Positions 33,992-42,873 of a stretch of DNA of 64,000 bases are shown here, in pieces. Source of the stretch: Lachnospiraceae oral taxon 107 str. F0167 (GTDB lineage: Bacteria; Bacillota; Clostridia; Lachnospirales; Lachnospiraceae); NCBI GenBank assembly GCA_000209465.1, contig GL890588.1:85356-149355 (forward strand), read 5' to 3'. The notes beneath the pieces are model-generated. The model was not told the DNA's origin. It saw only the letters and a program-made list of their open reading frames with translations, and searched no databases. Each line of letters begins with the position of its first letter. Positions within the stretch are counted from its first letter, which is position 1. A program made the translations under genes and the position numbers.

Positions 33992-34018
33992 TTAGCACTT
34001 ATTATAAAAGAGTGCTAA
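33992..34018. promoter_or_regulatory. CIRCE operator (HrcA site) before lon
   Basis: TTAGCACTT-N9-GAGTGCTAA, one mismatch from the consensus TTAGCACTC-N9-GAGTGCTAA. It lies between the ribosome site of lon and its promoter. Confidence 0.93.
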
Positions 34019-34035
34019 AATAAATTTATAAAAAA

Positions 34036-34066
34036 GAGGTTGAAACAATGGCTTGTTTACAACCTC
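34036..34066 (-). terminator. Terminator of the metB-patB unit, inside the lon leader
   Basis: On the minus strand GAGGTTG pairs with CAACCTC, and AAACA with TGTTT one bulged base apart, followed by T6. It lies about 78 bases after the patB-like stop, but also downstream of the lon promoter at 34084-34112. Confidence 0.8.
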
Positions 34067-34083
34067 CCCATTCATATGAGTAA

Positions 34084-34112
34084 AGTATAACACTGGCACT
34101 CATATCCGTCAA
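34084..34112 (-). promoter_or_regulatory. Promoter upstream of lon
   Basis: TTGACG (34107-34112) and TATACT (34084-34089) with a 17-base spacer on the minus strand, the best promoter match near lon. Transcripts from it would meet the hairpin at 34036-34066 and then the CIRCE before reaching lon. Confidence 0.6.
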
Positions 34113-34143
34113 GTGATAATTAAGTTTTGCAAAATTGAATATT

Positions 34144-35316
34144 CTACAAATTCTTCACCGCTTTTGCCAGACTCTCAAGTGCCGTCTTAAGATATTCTCT
34201 CGGACAGGCGATATTAAATCTCTCAAAGCCCTCTCCGTCTATTCCAAACATGGCTCCCGAGTCTATCCAAAGCTTCGCCTTATTTACTATAAGGTCCTCT
34301 CTTTCCTCCTCGCTAAGTCCAAGTTCTCTGAGATCAACCCATACAAGATATGTACCCTCAGGCTCTATAAGCTTTATCTGCGGGATATTTTCCTTTAAAT
34401 AATCTCTAAGGAAATCAAGATTCCCCTTTATATAAGCTCTTACCTCATCCAGCCATTCCTGGCATGACTCATATGCAGCCCTTGCCGCTATAAGCCCCAT
34501 GGTATTCATCTGTGAATATCCTGATTTTACTATCTCATTTCTAAAAGCGTCACGGAGCTTTTTATTCTCAATAAAAATATTTGAAACCTGAAGACCTGCT
34601 ATATTAAAGCTCTTACTAGGCGCTGTAGCTATTACTGAATTTGCGGCATATTCATCTCCAAGAGAAGCAAATACGGTATGCTTATTAGGCGCATATACAA
34701 AATCCGCATGAATCTCATCACTGAAAATCACCACATTATGCTTTAGACAAATATCATCGATCCTCTTTAACTCATCTTTAGTCCAAACCCTACCTACAGG
34801 ATTATGCGGTGAACATAGTATAAAAAGTTTAACCTTATTCTCAACTATCTTTTTTTCAAAATCCTCAAAATCCGGCTCATATCTGCCGTCTTTAATCACA
34901 AGAGGCGAATTGATAAGCTTTCTGTTATTGCTTATTATCATCTCACTGAAAGGATAATATACCGGCTGCTGTATAATAACACCTTCACCTTCTTTTGAAA
35001 ATGCTTTTACAGCCATTGCGATAGCATATACAACTCCCGGAGTTTTAACCAGGCTGCCCCTTTTAGGCTCCCAGTCAAAGTTCTTTACAAACCAGCCCTT
35101 CACCACTTCAAAATAATCGGACTGCACCTCGGTATAACCATATATTCCATGGTCAACTCTTTTTTGCAAAGCCTCAGTAATCGGCTTTGCTACCGGAAAG
35201 TCCATATCGGCAACCCAGAGTGAAAGCTCATCACCTTTTTTACCTCTAAGCTTTGCGCAATCAAACTTTAAACTGTCTGTACCCTTTCTGTCTATAATTT
35301 TATCAAAATCGTACAT
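34144..35316 (-). CDS. MalY/PatB-family PLP aminotransferase, probable cystathionine beta-lyase
   Basis: A 390-residue fold-type I PLP enzyme of the PatB/MalY group: N-terminal FDKIIDRKGTDSLKFDCAK, SLWVADMDFPVAKPI, HNPVGRVW, DEIHADF and the PLP lysine in TAPSKSFNIAGLQ. PatB enzymes cleave cystathionine (C-S lyase) to homocysteine, pyruvate and ammonia, and can also release H2S from cysteine. It follows the cystathionine gamma-synthase-like gene by 11 bases, so the pair would run the transsulfuration route to homocysteine. Confidence 0.87.
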   Translation of the reverse strand: MYDFDKIIDRKGTDSLKFDCAKLRGKKGDELSLWVADMDFPVAKPITEALQKRVDHGIYGYTEVQSDYFEVVKGWFVKNFDWEPKRGSLVKTPGVVYAIAMAVKAFSKEGEGVIIQQPVYYPFSEMIISNNRKLINSPLVIKDGRYEPDFEDFEKKIVENKVKLFILCSPHNPVGRVWTKDELKRIDDICLKHNVVIFSDEIHADFVYAPNKHTVFASLGDEYAANSVIATAPSKSFNIAGLQVSNIFIENKKLRDAFRNEIVKSGYSQMNTMGLIAARAAYESCQEWLDEVRAYIKGNLDFLRDYLKENIPQIKLIEPEGTYLVWVDLRELGLSEEEREDLIVNKAKLWIDSGAMFGIDGEGFERFNIACPREYLKTALESLAKAVKNL

Positions 35317-35327
35317 AACATACCCCC

Positions 35328-36467
35328 TTATGATAATGCTCTCTCCAAATCTTTTATCAAATCATCAGCATTTTCGATTCCTACCGAAAACCTTATAAAT
35401 TTGTCGGTTATTCCAAGTCGCTCCCTCACTTCTACAGGCACATCCGCATGTGTCTGATACATCGGAAATGTAATAAGTGATTCCACTCCTCCAAGGCTCT
35501 CGGCATACTTTATAATTTTTATTTTCTCAAAAGCCTCTTTTGCAGTCTGAGCCGTATCCGTTGTGAAAGATATCATTCCGCCAAAACCTCTCGCCTGTGA
35601 TAAATTCACCTCATATCCCGGATGCTCGGGCAAACCTACATAATATACATTTGTAATTTTTTTATTTGTTTTTAAATAATTTGCTATCTTTATCGCATTT
35701 TCCTGTATTCTATCCATTCTTACCGCCAGAGTTTTTAAACCTCTAAGCACCAAAAAGCTGTCAAAAGGCGCAAGGCTAGGTCCTACAGTCTTATACATAA
35801 ATCTTATTTTCTCTGCAAGTTCTTCATTGGCTGTACATACAAAACCTGCCAAAGTATCATTATGACCTGCAATATATTTTGTGGCACTGTGAATAACTAT
35901 ATCGGCACCAAGGCTTATAGGATTTTGAAAATAAGGACTTAGAAAGGTATTATCAACAATCAATAATAAATTATGTTCCTTTGCAATCTTTGACATTTCC
36001 CTTATATCGGTTACAAGCATTGTAGGATTGCTGGGTGTTTCAATAAAAATAGCCTTTGTATTCTCATTGATTGCATCTATAACATTTTCTGCCACGGTTG
36101 TATCCACATAACTGAAAGTTCTGCCTCTCTCCACTCCCAAAGTACTGAAAAGTCTTGTACTCCCTCCATATATATCCTCTTGAGATATAATATGATCTCC
36201 CGGATTAAAAAGTTCCAATACCAGCAAACAGGCCGCCATTCCGGTAGAAGTCGCCACTGTATCATAGGCATTTTCAAGTGCCGTAATACAATCTTCAAGC
36301 TCTGTTCTTGTAGGATTTGACTGGCGAGAATAGTCATATCCGGTGGTATCACCCACTCCCGGATGTGCAAATGTTGCTGTTTGAAATATCGGGACTGAGA
36401 CCGAACCGTAGGCATGTGCATTTTTATCTTCTTTGGGACTGTGTACGCATAATGTTTCAATATTCAT
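35328..36467 (-). CDS. Cystathionine gamma-synthase/PLP trans-sulfuration enzyme
   Basis: A 379-residue Cys/Met-metabolism PLP enzyme: SVPIFQTATFAHPG, YDYSRQSNPTR, the phosphate-loop STGMAACLL, VDNTFLSPYFQNPISLGADI, and the PLP lysine in HSATKYIAGHNDTLAG. MetB, MetC, MGL and CGL are hard to tell apart by motif. With a PatB-type lyase next door, cystathionine gamma-synthase (O-acyl-homoserine plus cysteine) is most likely. Start at MNIETLCVH with AGGTGA upstream. Confidence 0.85.
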   Translation of the reverse strand: MNIETLCVHSPKEDKNAHAYGSVSVPIFQTATFAHPGVGDTTGYDYSRQSNPTRTELEDCITALENAYDTVATSTGMAACLLVLELFNPGDHIISQEDIYGGSTRLFSTLGVERGRTFSYVDTTVAENVIDAINENTKAIFIETPSNPTMLVTDIREMSKIAKEHNLLLIVDNTFLSPYFQNPISLGADIVIHSATKYIAGHNDTLAGFVCTANEELAEKIRFMYKTVGPSLAPFDSFLVLRGLKTLAVRMDRIQENAIKIANYLKTNKKITNVYYVGLPEHPGYEVNLSQARGFGGMISFTTDTAQTAKEAFEKIKIIKYAESLGGVESLITFPMYQTHADVPVEVRERLGITDKFIRFSVGIENADDLIKDLERALS

Positions 36468-36526
36468 AAATTCACCTGACTTTACTTTCAAAATATCACT
36501 AAATTTAGATTTCTCCAATAAGAAAT

Positions 36527-36555
36527 ATTCTACAAGTTCTATTTTTTCAGGTCAA
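36527..36555 (-). promoter_or_regulatory. Promoter of the metB-patB-like operon
   Basis: TTGACC (36550-36555) and TAGAAT (36527-36532) with exactly 17 bases between on the minus strand, about 60 bases before the gene start. No SAM riboswitch or T-box is visible in the leader. Confidence 0.6.
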
Positions 36556-36702
36556 TAAGATGTTTTCTTTCTCTGGTTATAAAAAAATCCTATATCTGTA
36601 TATTGACATTTAAATGCAATCATTTCTTTAAAAACTGTGTTCTCTATTTGGCTACATAGATATTAAATACATTGAAGCTGCTTATACAAATAAATGTATT
36701 TC

Positions 36703-37245
36703 TTACACTCCGTATTTATTCTTATATGCAAGTATTGCAGCCACGGTTTTGGAATCCTTTAACTCTCCCTTATAAATAAGCTCCACTAAATCATCCATCT
36801 CCCACTCTTCAACATCTATTCTTTCATCCTCATCCAAATGCTGCTCGCCCTTACTTAAATTCCTTGCAACAAAAATATCTATTTCCTCATCCCCGAAGGC
36901 TACCATTGTATCAATTCTTATCAAAAACTCAAGTTCCTCAGGTGATCCTACTTTATATCCTGTTTCCTCCTCCAGTTCTCTAAAGGCACATATTCTTCTT
37001 GGCTCATCCTTTGAATCCACCTTGCCTGCCGGCAGCTCCAGAGTATATCTGTCCAATGCATTTCTATACTGACGCACCAGGAGTATCTTTCCATTTTCCA
37101 GTACAGGCACTACCGCAGCAGCGCCATTATGTTGTATATAATCCCAAACCGCCTTTTTCCCGTCTATTAAAAGATGGTCCTTATATACCTTTACTATTGC
37201 TCCCTCATATGCAAGCTCTCTTTTTTCTCTGACTATTTCTCCCAT
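36703..37245 (-). CDS. Nudix hydrolase, probable ADP-ribose pyrophosphatase
   Basis: A 180-residue Nudix protein with the full box G-x5-E-x7-RELEEETG (from GKVDSKDEPR to EETGY) near residue 75-97. N-terminal VYKDHLLIDGKKAVWDYIQHNGAAAVVPVLENGKI-type sequence, including the hallmark HNGAAAVVPV, is typical of the ADP-ribose pyrophosphatase (NudF/YqkG) group. The start overlaps the previous gene by 13 bases; AAGGAGGGAAA precedes it. Last gene of the clpX operon. Confidence 0.9.
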   Translation of the reverse strand: MGEIVREKRELAYEGAIVKVYKDHLLIDGKKAVWDYIQHNGAAAVVPVLENGKILLVRQYRNALDRYTLELPAGKVDSKDEPRRICAFRELEEETGYKVGSPEELEFLIRIDTMVAFGDEEIDIFVARNLSKGEQHLDEDERIDVEEWEMDDLVELIYKGELKDSKTVAAILAYKNKYGV

Positions 37246-37553
37246 TTTCCCTCCTTATCGGACTTTAGTCCTTCAGCCATATTATTTAAGAATTCTATTA
37301 TTTGATCCAAACCTTCATTTGAATATTCAAAATACTCATCTTTTTTCTTATCATCCTCTGTATGGTCAAAATTAAAGGGCTCCGGCCATACTGTAATTTT
37401 CAGCCTTGCCTCGCCCCTTTTATCCTTCGGTGTAAAATTCACCTTTTCCAAAGGGTCTCTTCCCAGTCTAAATCTCACACCCTCCAGACTCCCTGTGAAA
37501 TATTGGCCATAATCATAATATCCTATATTTAACAAGTCACCTTTTTTTAACAT
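37233..37553 (-). CDS. Conserved small protein of unknown function
   Basis: A 106-residue soluble, acidic/basic mixed protein (KKGDLLNIGYYDYGQYFTGS, LKITVWPEPFNFDHTEDDKKK, IIEFLNNMAEGL). I recall similar uncharacterised proteins beside Nudix or HAD genes in clostridia but know no function. Its start overlaps the end of the HAD gene, and its end overlaps the Nudix start, so it is a real member of the operon. Confidence 0.7.
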   Translation of the reverse strand: MLKKGDLLNIGYYDYGQYFTGSLEGVRFRLGRDPLEKVNFTPKDKRGEARLKITVWPEPFNFDHTEDDKKKDEYFEYSNEGLDQIIEFLNNMAEGLKSDKEGKWEK

Positions 37554-38191
37554 ATAAACATTTCTCTCAAATCATCCACAGTTCTTACAATATAATTTGC
37601 TTTGTCAAATTCTTCCATGCTTCCATAGCCATAGAGTATACCTATACTTTTTAAGCCTACAGTATTTGCTCCCACTATATCATGAACTTTATCCCCCACC
37701 ATTATAGCGGCGGTTTTATCCTCTATATTATTTGATTTTAACACATACTCGATTACTGCAGCCTTTGTAGATCTCTTTGTATTAAAATCTCCGTCAGAGC
37801 CTCCTATGAATGTAAAATATTTATCCAATCCGAAATGTTCTATAACCCTTCTCGCCTCCTTTTCAGGCTTTGAAGTCGCAATATAAAGCCTGTATTCCAC
37901 TGATAAAACTTTTAACATTTCCTCAATACCCTCATATAATTCACATTCAAATATACCTGTACTTCTGTAGTACTCATGAAATATCTCCAGAGCCTTTTCA
38001 TATTGTAATAAACTGAGTCCGTAAAGTTTTGTATAGCTCTCCACCAAAGGAGGTCCTACAAATTTTTTTAAATTTTCGGGCTCTTCATATATTCCGAACT
38101 GCTCCAAAGACTTTTGCACTCCCCTTGTAATACCCGGATCAGACCTTACTATGGTGCCGTCCAAATCAAATAAAATATGTTTTTGCTTCAT
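37547..38191 (-). CDS. HAD-family hydrolase, phosphoglycolate phosphatase-like
   Basis: A 214-residue HAD phosphatase: motif I FDLDGTIVRS, motif II in YIATSKPEKEAR, motif III Lys in FNTKRSTKA and motif IV MVGDKVHDIVGA. The cap (about 15-80) is the C1 helical type of the Gph/PpaX group. Likely 2-phosphoglycolate phosphatase or pyrophosphatase PpaX; the exact substrate cannot be told. Its ATG overlaps the preceding stop (TAATG). Confidence 0.85.
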   Translation of the reverse strand: MKQKHILFDLDGTIVRSDPGITRGVQKSLEQFGIYEEPENLKKFVGPPLVESYTKLYGLSLLQYEKALEIFHEYYRSTGIFECELYEGIEEMLKVLSVEYRLYIATSKPEKEARRVIEHFGLDKYFTFIGGSDGDFNTKRSTKAAVIEYVLKSNNIEDKTAAIMVGDKVHDIVGANTVGLKSIGILYGYGSMEEFDKANYIVRTVDDLREMFIC

Positions 38192-38886
38192 TACTGCTCC
38201 TTAGCTAAAGGTTGCTTTAATTTTAAACCTACTTTTTCTATTCTTGCATGATCCATTTTTTTCACTGTCAAAACAATATTGTCAAATGCAACGACTTCAC
38301 CCTCCACCGGAATTCGTCCAAGCTTTTCCATTATAATACCGCCTACAGACTCATATTCCTCAGAACTTAATTCAAGTCCGATTCTCTCATTGATATCATC
38401 TAAATTGGTGGAACCGTCTATCAAATATTCATTTTCCGAAAGCTTTGTTATACCCTCATCCTCATCCGCATCAAATTCATCCCTTATCTCACCGACGATT
38501 TCTTCAAGCATATCTTCCAGTGTAATAAGCCCTACAGTAATACCGTATTCATCCAGTACTATCACTATATTGGCACCGGTTTTTCTCATATCCATCATAA
38601 GAGAGGATGTCTTTTTATACTCATATGTATAAAGCGGCTCCCTTAAATATTCCTTTATAGCAAAATTCTTTTTGTCTTCTATCAGCAAAAAGTCTTTTAC
38701 ATTCAATATTCCTATAACATTATCGGGACTGTCTTCATAAACAGGTATTCTGGTGTATCTATCCTCTTTGAAAACCTCAAAGATTTCATCATAGCTTGCA
38801 TTTACATCCACCATCACCATATCAACTCTCGGTACCATAATATCTCCGGCAACCGTATCACCAAAGTCCACCACATTTACAATCAT
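38191..38886 (-). CDS. C-terminal half of HlyC/CorC-family protein (CBS pair + CorC domain)
   Basis: A 231-residue piece holding two CBS domains (VAGDIMVPRVDMVMVDVNAS, TRIPVYEDSPDNVIGILNVK, IVIVLDEYGITVGLITLEDM) and the C-terminal CorC_HlyC domain (STNLDDINERIGLELSSEEY, GGIIMEKLGRIPVEGE). In normal family members this is fused to the DUF21/CNNM membrane domain, which here is the preceding frame. The ATG overlaps the upstream TGA (ATGA), so it could be made by coupled re-initiation; a -1 frameshift in the A8 run would instead give the full 421-residue protein. Confidence 0.82.
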   Translation of the reverse strand: MIVNVVDFGDTVAGDIMVPRVDMVMVDVNASYDEIFEVFKEDRYTRIPVYEDSPDNVIGILNVKDFLLIEDKKNFAIKEYLREPLYTYEYKKTSSLMMDMRKTGANIVIVLDEYGITVGLITLEDMLEEIVGEIRDEFDADEDEGITKLSENEYLIDGSTNLDDINERIGLELSSEEYESVGGIIMEKLGRIPVEGEVVAFDNIVLTVKKMDHARIEKVGLKLKQPLAKEQ

Positions 38887-39455
38887 TTTTTTTCTTCTTT
38901 TTCAATGACTCCGTCTTCATGGCTGACCTCTACCATTGCCCTGAGTTCATCCTCAGTCACGGTTGCGTTGTCATCATTATTTTTATTAAAAATAGAAATA
39001 ACAATTCCTGCCACCTTATTCACTATATAAATTACAGGAGTCAAAATAACCATCAAAGCAGAAATAATACCGATGTATTTTAATGCCATATCCTCAGCAT
39101 TTTTTGATGCCACATTTTTTGGTGTAATCTCACCGAATACCAAGATAAGAAATGTCAGAATTCCTGTTGCAATAGCAACCAGACTGCTTCCAAAAATCTT
39201 TAATGTAAGTGTAGTTGACAGTGAAGATGCTGATAAATTCACTATATTATTCCCTATTAAAATTGCTGATAACATCTTATCGGTATTGGCTGTGATATCA
39301 AGAACCTTTCCGGCTCTCTTATCACCGTTTTCTGCCAGATTTCTTATTTTTAGTTTATTTGAAGTCATAAGGGCTGTTTCTGCAGATGAAAAAAATGCTG
39401 AAGCAGATAATAATGCTACCAAAATGACTAATTGTAATATGTCACTCGTTTCCAA
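38883..39455 (-). CDS. N-terminal half of HlyC/CorC-family protein (CNNM/DUF21 membrane domain)
   Basis: About 190 residues: three to four membrane helices with the CNNM signature SAFFSSAETALMTSNKLKIR, LIGNNIVNL and VFGEITPKNVA. It ends in EDGVIEKEEKK and stops in an A8 run exactly where the family continues into the CBS domains. I place the start at a TTG (39455) before ETSDILQL because AGGAGA precedes it and this avoids overlap with lspA; the upstream in-frame ATG at 39533 would lie inside lspA. Family members act in Mg2+/divalent cation export. Confidence 0.8.
   Translation of the reverse strand: METSDILQLVILVALLSASAFFSSAETALMTSNKLKIRNLAENGDKRAGKVLDITANTDKMLSAILIGNNIVNLSASSLSTTLTLKIFGSSLVAIATGILTFLILVFGEITPKNVASKNAEDMALKYIGIISALMVILTPVIYIVNKVAGIVISIFNKNNDDNATVTEDELRAMVEVSHEDGVIEKEEKK
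38886..38893 (-). other. A8 slippery run at the HlyC/CorC junction
   Basis: On the coding strand the message reads GAA GAA AAA AAA TGA with eight A in a row, that is the heptamer A-AAA-AAA in zero frame directly followed by a stop. A -1 shift gives ...AAA AAA ATG ATT and joins the two halves. Confidence 0.75.
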
Positions 39456-39474
39456 ATTTTCTCCTATACTCAAA

Positions 39475-39954
39475 CTATTCTTCCACGGATGTATTATCCG
39501 GTATAATCTCTTTTTTCTTTTTCTTTGCTCCAAAAGGCATCAATATACTTCCAATCAATATAAAAACATCTCCCAGATTAAAGATTACCTTATCAAGCCC
39601 TTTTTCCTTGATACGAATATAATCCACCACATAGCCTCTTGCAAATCTGTCAAAAATATTGCTGAGTGAACCTGCAATTATTAGGCTGAGTGAAAGTTTT
39701 TTAATTTTATTCCCTTTTTTAGGGAGTGAAACGGCAAGAAGTCCCAAAAGTATTGATGTAATAAATACCGGAACATATTTTACCACTTTTTGTTTTTCCT
39801 TCAGTTTTCCGAATGGAAAACCCGTATTATGAAATTTATCTATTTCAATCTTATTTGCCAGGTTTCTTGGCAGTTCACTTTTATCAAAAGAACTGATTGC
39901 ATATTTCAGTATAAGGTCAAGACCTGTAAGTACCGGTATCAAAATAACAAACAT
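39475..39954 (-). CDS. lspA: Lipoprotein signal peptidase
   Basis: A 159-residue signal peptidase II that cleaves lipoprotein signal peptides after lipidation. It has four hydrophobic helices and the aspartates of the catalytic dyad in AGSLSNIFDRFARGYVVDYI and FNLGDVFILIG, plus FHNTGFPFG near residue 45 (family NxGxAFG). The C-terminus is basic and acidic. TAGGAGGAAAT before the start. At least two lipoproteins in this window would be clients. Confidence 0.9.
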   Translation of the reverse strand: MFVILIPVLTGLDLILKYAISSFDKSELPRNLANKIEIDKFHNTGFPFGKLKEKQKVVKYVPVFITSILLGLLAVSLPKKGNKIKKLSLSLIIAGSLSNIFDRFARGYVVDYIRIKEKGLDKVIFNLGDVFILIGSILMPFGAKKKKKEIIPDNTSVEE

Positions 39955-39962
39955 ATTTCCTC

Positions 39963-41360
39963 CTATATATTTCTAAATACTATATTCGGGCTGCCTTTAT
40001 GTTCCAAATACTCTCTTGTTATTATAACCTTGCCTATATTTTTATCCTTCGGAGTTTCATACATTATATCAAGCATAAACTCCTCTATAATGGAGCGCAG
40101 TGCTCTTGCACCCGTATCTTTTTTCATTGCCTGTTCCGCTATCCACTCCATTGCATCATCATCAAAGGAAAGCTCCACCTCATCCAGCTCTAAAAGTCTT
40201 TTATATTGCTTTAAGATGGCATTCTTAGGCTCTATAAGTATCTTTTTAAACGCCTCTTTATCAAGTTTTGAGAGAGTGCATACCACGGGTAATCTTCCTA
40301 TAAACTCAGGGATCATACCGAATTTCCTGATATCTTCATTTATTACTTTGGAGTATAAATCGCTGTCATTGTCGTATTTACCTTTTAAATCCGAGTTAAA
40401 TCCCATGCTCGTATTTTTTTGTAATCTTTCTTTTATAATATCATCCAGCGCCGGGAAAGCACCTCCACATATAAATAATATATTATCCGTATTTACGGTC
40501 TCCATAGGTGCAAGCACATTTTTTTGATTTGTACCCACAGGTACTTCCACCTTGCTTCCCTCAAGCATCTTTAAAAGTTCCTGTTGTACACTCTCACCGC
40601 TTACATCTCTTGTATTGGTATTTTTCTTTTTGGCAATCTTATCTATCTCATCAATAAATACAATACCGCATTCCGCTCTCTCCACATCATTTCCTGCTGA
40701 AAGCAAAAGCTTTGAGATAACACTTTCTATATCATCTCCTATATAGCCCGCCTCCGTAAGTGATGTGGCATCGGCTATCGCAAGCGGTACATTAAGAAGT
40801 TTTGCAAGTGTTTTTACAAGATAGGTCTTTCCGCTTCCTGTAGGTCCTATCATAAGGATATTGGACTTTTCAATCCTTATTCCTTCTTTATCCTTATCAA
40901 GGAATATTCTTTTATAATGATTATATACTGCTACGGATATTATTCGCTTTGCCTGATCCTGTCCTATTACATATTCATCCAGCATCTCCTTTATCTTATG
41001 TGGTGCCGGTATATCCTTCATTGTAAAAATAGGCTCTGTCCTTTTTTCATCTCTTTTTTTAACTCTTGCTCTTTCGGGTATAGGATTCAAATTCATATTC
41101 GGAATATTCAGACTGCCAAGATCTATATTTTTTATATCATCTAAATTTATATTGGACATGCCGGATAATTTACTCATATCCATACTCTGCATGGAGTTAA
41201 AGGTCTTTTGTATACAGTCAGGGCAGATATCTATTCCTCCCGGCATTGATATCATATTACCTGTTTTTGACTCAGGTCTCCTGCACATATAACATATTTT
41301 CTCATAGTTACTGCTTTTATCATCTTTATCTTTTGTATTATATTCTATTTTATCTTCCAT
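39963..41360 (-). CDS. clpX: ClpX unfoldase, ATP-binding subunit of ClpXP
   Basis: A 465-residue ClpX, about 40 longer than usual because of an acidic/basic N-terminal and a Met/Asn/Asp-rich linker (MQSMDMSKLSGMSNINLDDI). It has the C4 zinc domain (CYMC ... CPDC), Walker A GPTGSGKT, pore loop GYIG (GYVG in E. coli), Walker B VFIDEID, and the ClpP-contact IGF-type loop is not obvious by eye. First gene of a seven-gene operon through the Nudix hydrolase. clpP is not adjacent. Confidence 0.92.
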   Translation of the reverse strand: MEDKIEYNTKDKDDKSSNYEKICYMCRRPESKTGNMISMPGGIDICPDCIQKTFNSMQSMDMSKLSGMSNINLDDIKNIDLGSLNIPNMNLNPIPERARVKKRDEKRTEPIFTMKDIPAPHKIKEMLDEYVIGQDQAKRIISVAVYNHYKRIFLDKDKEGIRIEKSNILMIGPTGSGKTYLVKTLAKLLNVPLAIADATSLTEAGYIGDDIESVISKLLLSAGNDVERAECGIVFIDEIDKIAKKKNTNTRDVSGESVQQELLKMLEGSKVEVPVGTNQKNVLAPMETVNTDNILFICGGAFPALDDIIKERLQKNTSMGFNSDLKGKYDNDSDLYSKVINEDIRKFGMIPEFIGRLPVVCTLSKLDKEAFKKILIEPKNAILKQYKRLLELDEVELSFDDDAMEWIAEQAMKKDTGARALRSIIEEFMLDIMYETPKDKNIGKVIITREYLEHKGSPNIVFRNI

Positions 41361-41417
41361 TTTTCCATTCCTAATGTTTTTAAACAGTTTTATGCTATTC
41401 TAGCACAAAAAGAAAAA

Positions 41418-41446
41418 ATGTGCCATATTAGCACAATACGGCACAT
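41418..41446 (-). terminator. Terminator of the amino-acid ABC operon
   Basis: ATGTGCC (41418-41424) and GGCACAT (41440-41446) form the stem, extended by TAT/ATA, and are followed on the minus strand by TTTTTTCTTTTT. Confidence 0.85.
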
Positions 41447-41452
41447 CTCTTA

Positions 41453-42190
41453 TTATAAAACCTTACTTAAAAACAGCCTTAATCTGTCACTCCTTGGATT
41501 TGTAAAAAACTCTGAAGGCGCATTTTCCTCTACAAACTCTCCTTCATCAAGGAAAACCACTCTGTTTGCCACCTCTCTTGCAAAGCCCATCTCATGTGTT
41601 ACCACTACCATGGTCATCTTCTGCTCTGCCAAATCCTTCATAACCGAAAGCACCTCTCCTACCATCTCAGGATCAAGTGCCGAAGTCGGCTCATCAAAGA
41701 GCATCACATCAGGCTTCATACAAAGCGCTCTGACTATTGCAACTCTTTGCTGCTGTCCTCCTGAAAGCTTTGCCGGAAACTCATCCGCTCTGTCGGCAAG
41801 TCCCACCTTTTCCAACAGACTCAAAGCATAGGCCTCTGCCTCTTCCCTATCCACATCTTGAAGCTTCATCGGTGCTATAGTGAGGTTTTGTAACACAGTC
41901 ATATGCGGAAAAAGGTTAAACTGCTGAAAAACCATTCCCATCTTCCTACGATGCAAATCAATATTTACATCCTGCTTACATATATCCGTTCCCTCAAAGA
42001 AAATCTCACCGCTGCTTGCTTCTTCAAGTCTGTTTAAACATCTTAGGAAGGTTGATTTGCCCGAGCCCGAAGGTCCTATAAGACATACCACATCTCCTCT
42101 GTTTATATTGAGTGAGATATCTTTTAGAACCTGCTTATCATGAAATTTTTTACTTAAATTTTTTACTTCTATAAGTTTTTTACCTTCCAC
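41453..42190 (-). CDS. Polar amino-acid ABC transporter ATP-binding protein
   Basis: A GlnQ/ArtP-type ATPase of about 245 residues: [17 protein letters not shown] (Walker A), [14 protein letters not shown] (Q-loop), [15 protein letters not shown] (signature) and [14 protein letters not shown] (Walker B). GTG at 42190 is my preferred start since the protein then begins VEGKKLIEV; a TTG seven codons upstream overlaps the permease more deeply. It works with the permease and binding protein next to it. Confidence 0.93.
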   Translation of the reverse strand: MEGKKLIEVKNLSKKFHDKQVLKDISLNINRGDVVCLIGPSGSGKSTFLRCLNRLEEASSGEIFFEGTDICKQDVNIDLHRRKMGMVFQQFNLFPHMTVLQNLTIAPMKLQDVDREEAEAYALSLLEKVGLADRADEFPAKLSGGQQQRVAIVRALCMKPDVMLFDEPTSALDPEMVGEVLSVMKDLAEQKMTMVVVTHEMGFAREVANRVVFLDEGEFVEENAPSEFFTNPRSDRLRLFLSKVL

Positions 42191-42872
42191 TTTTAGCCAG
42201 ACTCCTTTCAAGTAATTTTACCAGATAGCTAAAGAGCATTACCATAATAAGATAAAGAAGAGCAACAGCAAGGAAGGGCATCATTGCCGAATAAGTCCTG
42301 CTCCTTATAACATCTCCCGCCTTTGTCAAATCTTCCAGTGCAATATATCCCGCAACCGAGGTTTCTTTCATCAAAACAATGAACTCATTTGCAAGAGTAG
42401 GTAATATATTCTTTATAGCCTGCGGCATAATGATAAATATCATTGTTTGCGCATAGTTAAAGCCAAGACTTCTTCCCGCCTCCATCTGTCCCTTAGGTAC
42501 GGAGTTGATTCCTGAACGAAAGATTTCCGCCTGATATGCACCCGAGTTTATTCCGAAAGCCAGTATTGCCGCAACACTCTTATCAACTCTCATAGAGCTG
42601 AATATAACAAAATATATTATAAGCAGCTGTACTACTACAGGTGTACCTCTGATTACAGTGAGGTAAATATTGCAAATAAAATTTAAAAACTTTAATCTCT
42701 TTGTATTGTCATATATATTTCTTACAACAGCCACACTAAAACCGAGTACAAATCCAAGTATTACCGCAAAAAAGGTAATCACTAAGGTAACTCCAAGTCC
42801 TTTAAATAATGATAACCATCTGTCTTCGGTTATAAAGTTTAAAATAAACTGTGATTTTAATTCCTCAAACAT
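42180..42872 (-). CDS. Polar amino-acid ABC transporter permease
   Basis: A 230-residue HisM/GlnP-family permease with five helices, the NTER motif [20 protein letters not shown] and the cytoplasmic EAA loop [20 protein letters not shown]. It overlaps the ATPase start and begins 1 base after the binding-protein stop, so the three genes are coupled. Confidence 0.93.
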   Translation of the reverse strand: MFEELKSQFILNFITEDRWLSLFKGLGVTLVITFFAVILGFVLGFSVAVVRNIYDNTKRLKFLNFICNIYLTVIRGTPVVVQLLIIYFVIFSSMRVDKSVAAILAFGINSGAYQAEIFRSGINSVPKGQMEAGRSLGFNYAQTMIFIIMPQAIKNILPTLANEFIVLMKETSVAGYIALEDLTKAGDVIRSRTYSAMMPFLAVALLYLIMVMLFSYLVKLLERSLAKSGR

Positions 42873-42873
42873 A

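Noticed and set aside
36671..36700. AAATACATT/AATGTATTT inverted repeat after the Nudix gene as a terminator
   Set aside because: The stem is entirely A/T apart from one G-C pair per arm and has no T-run, so I do not call it.
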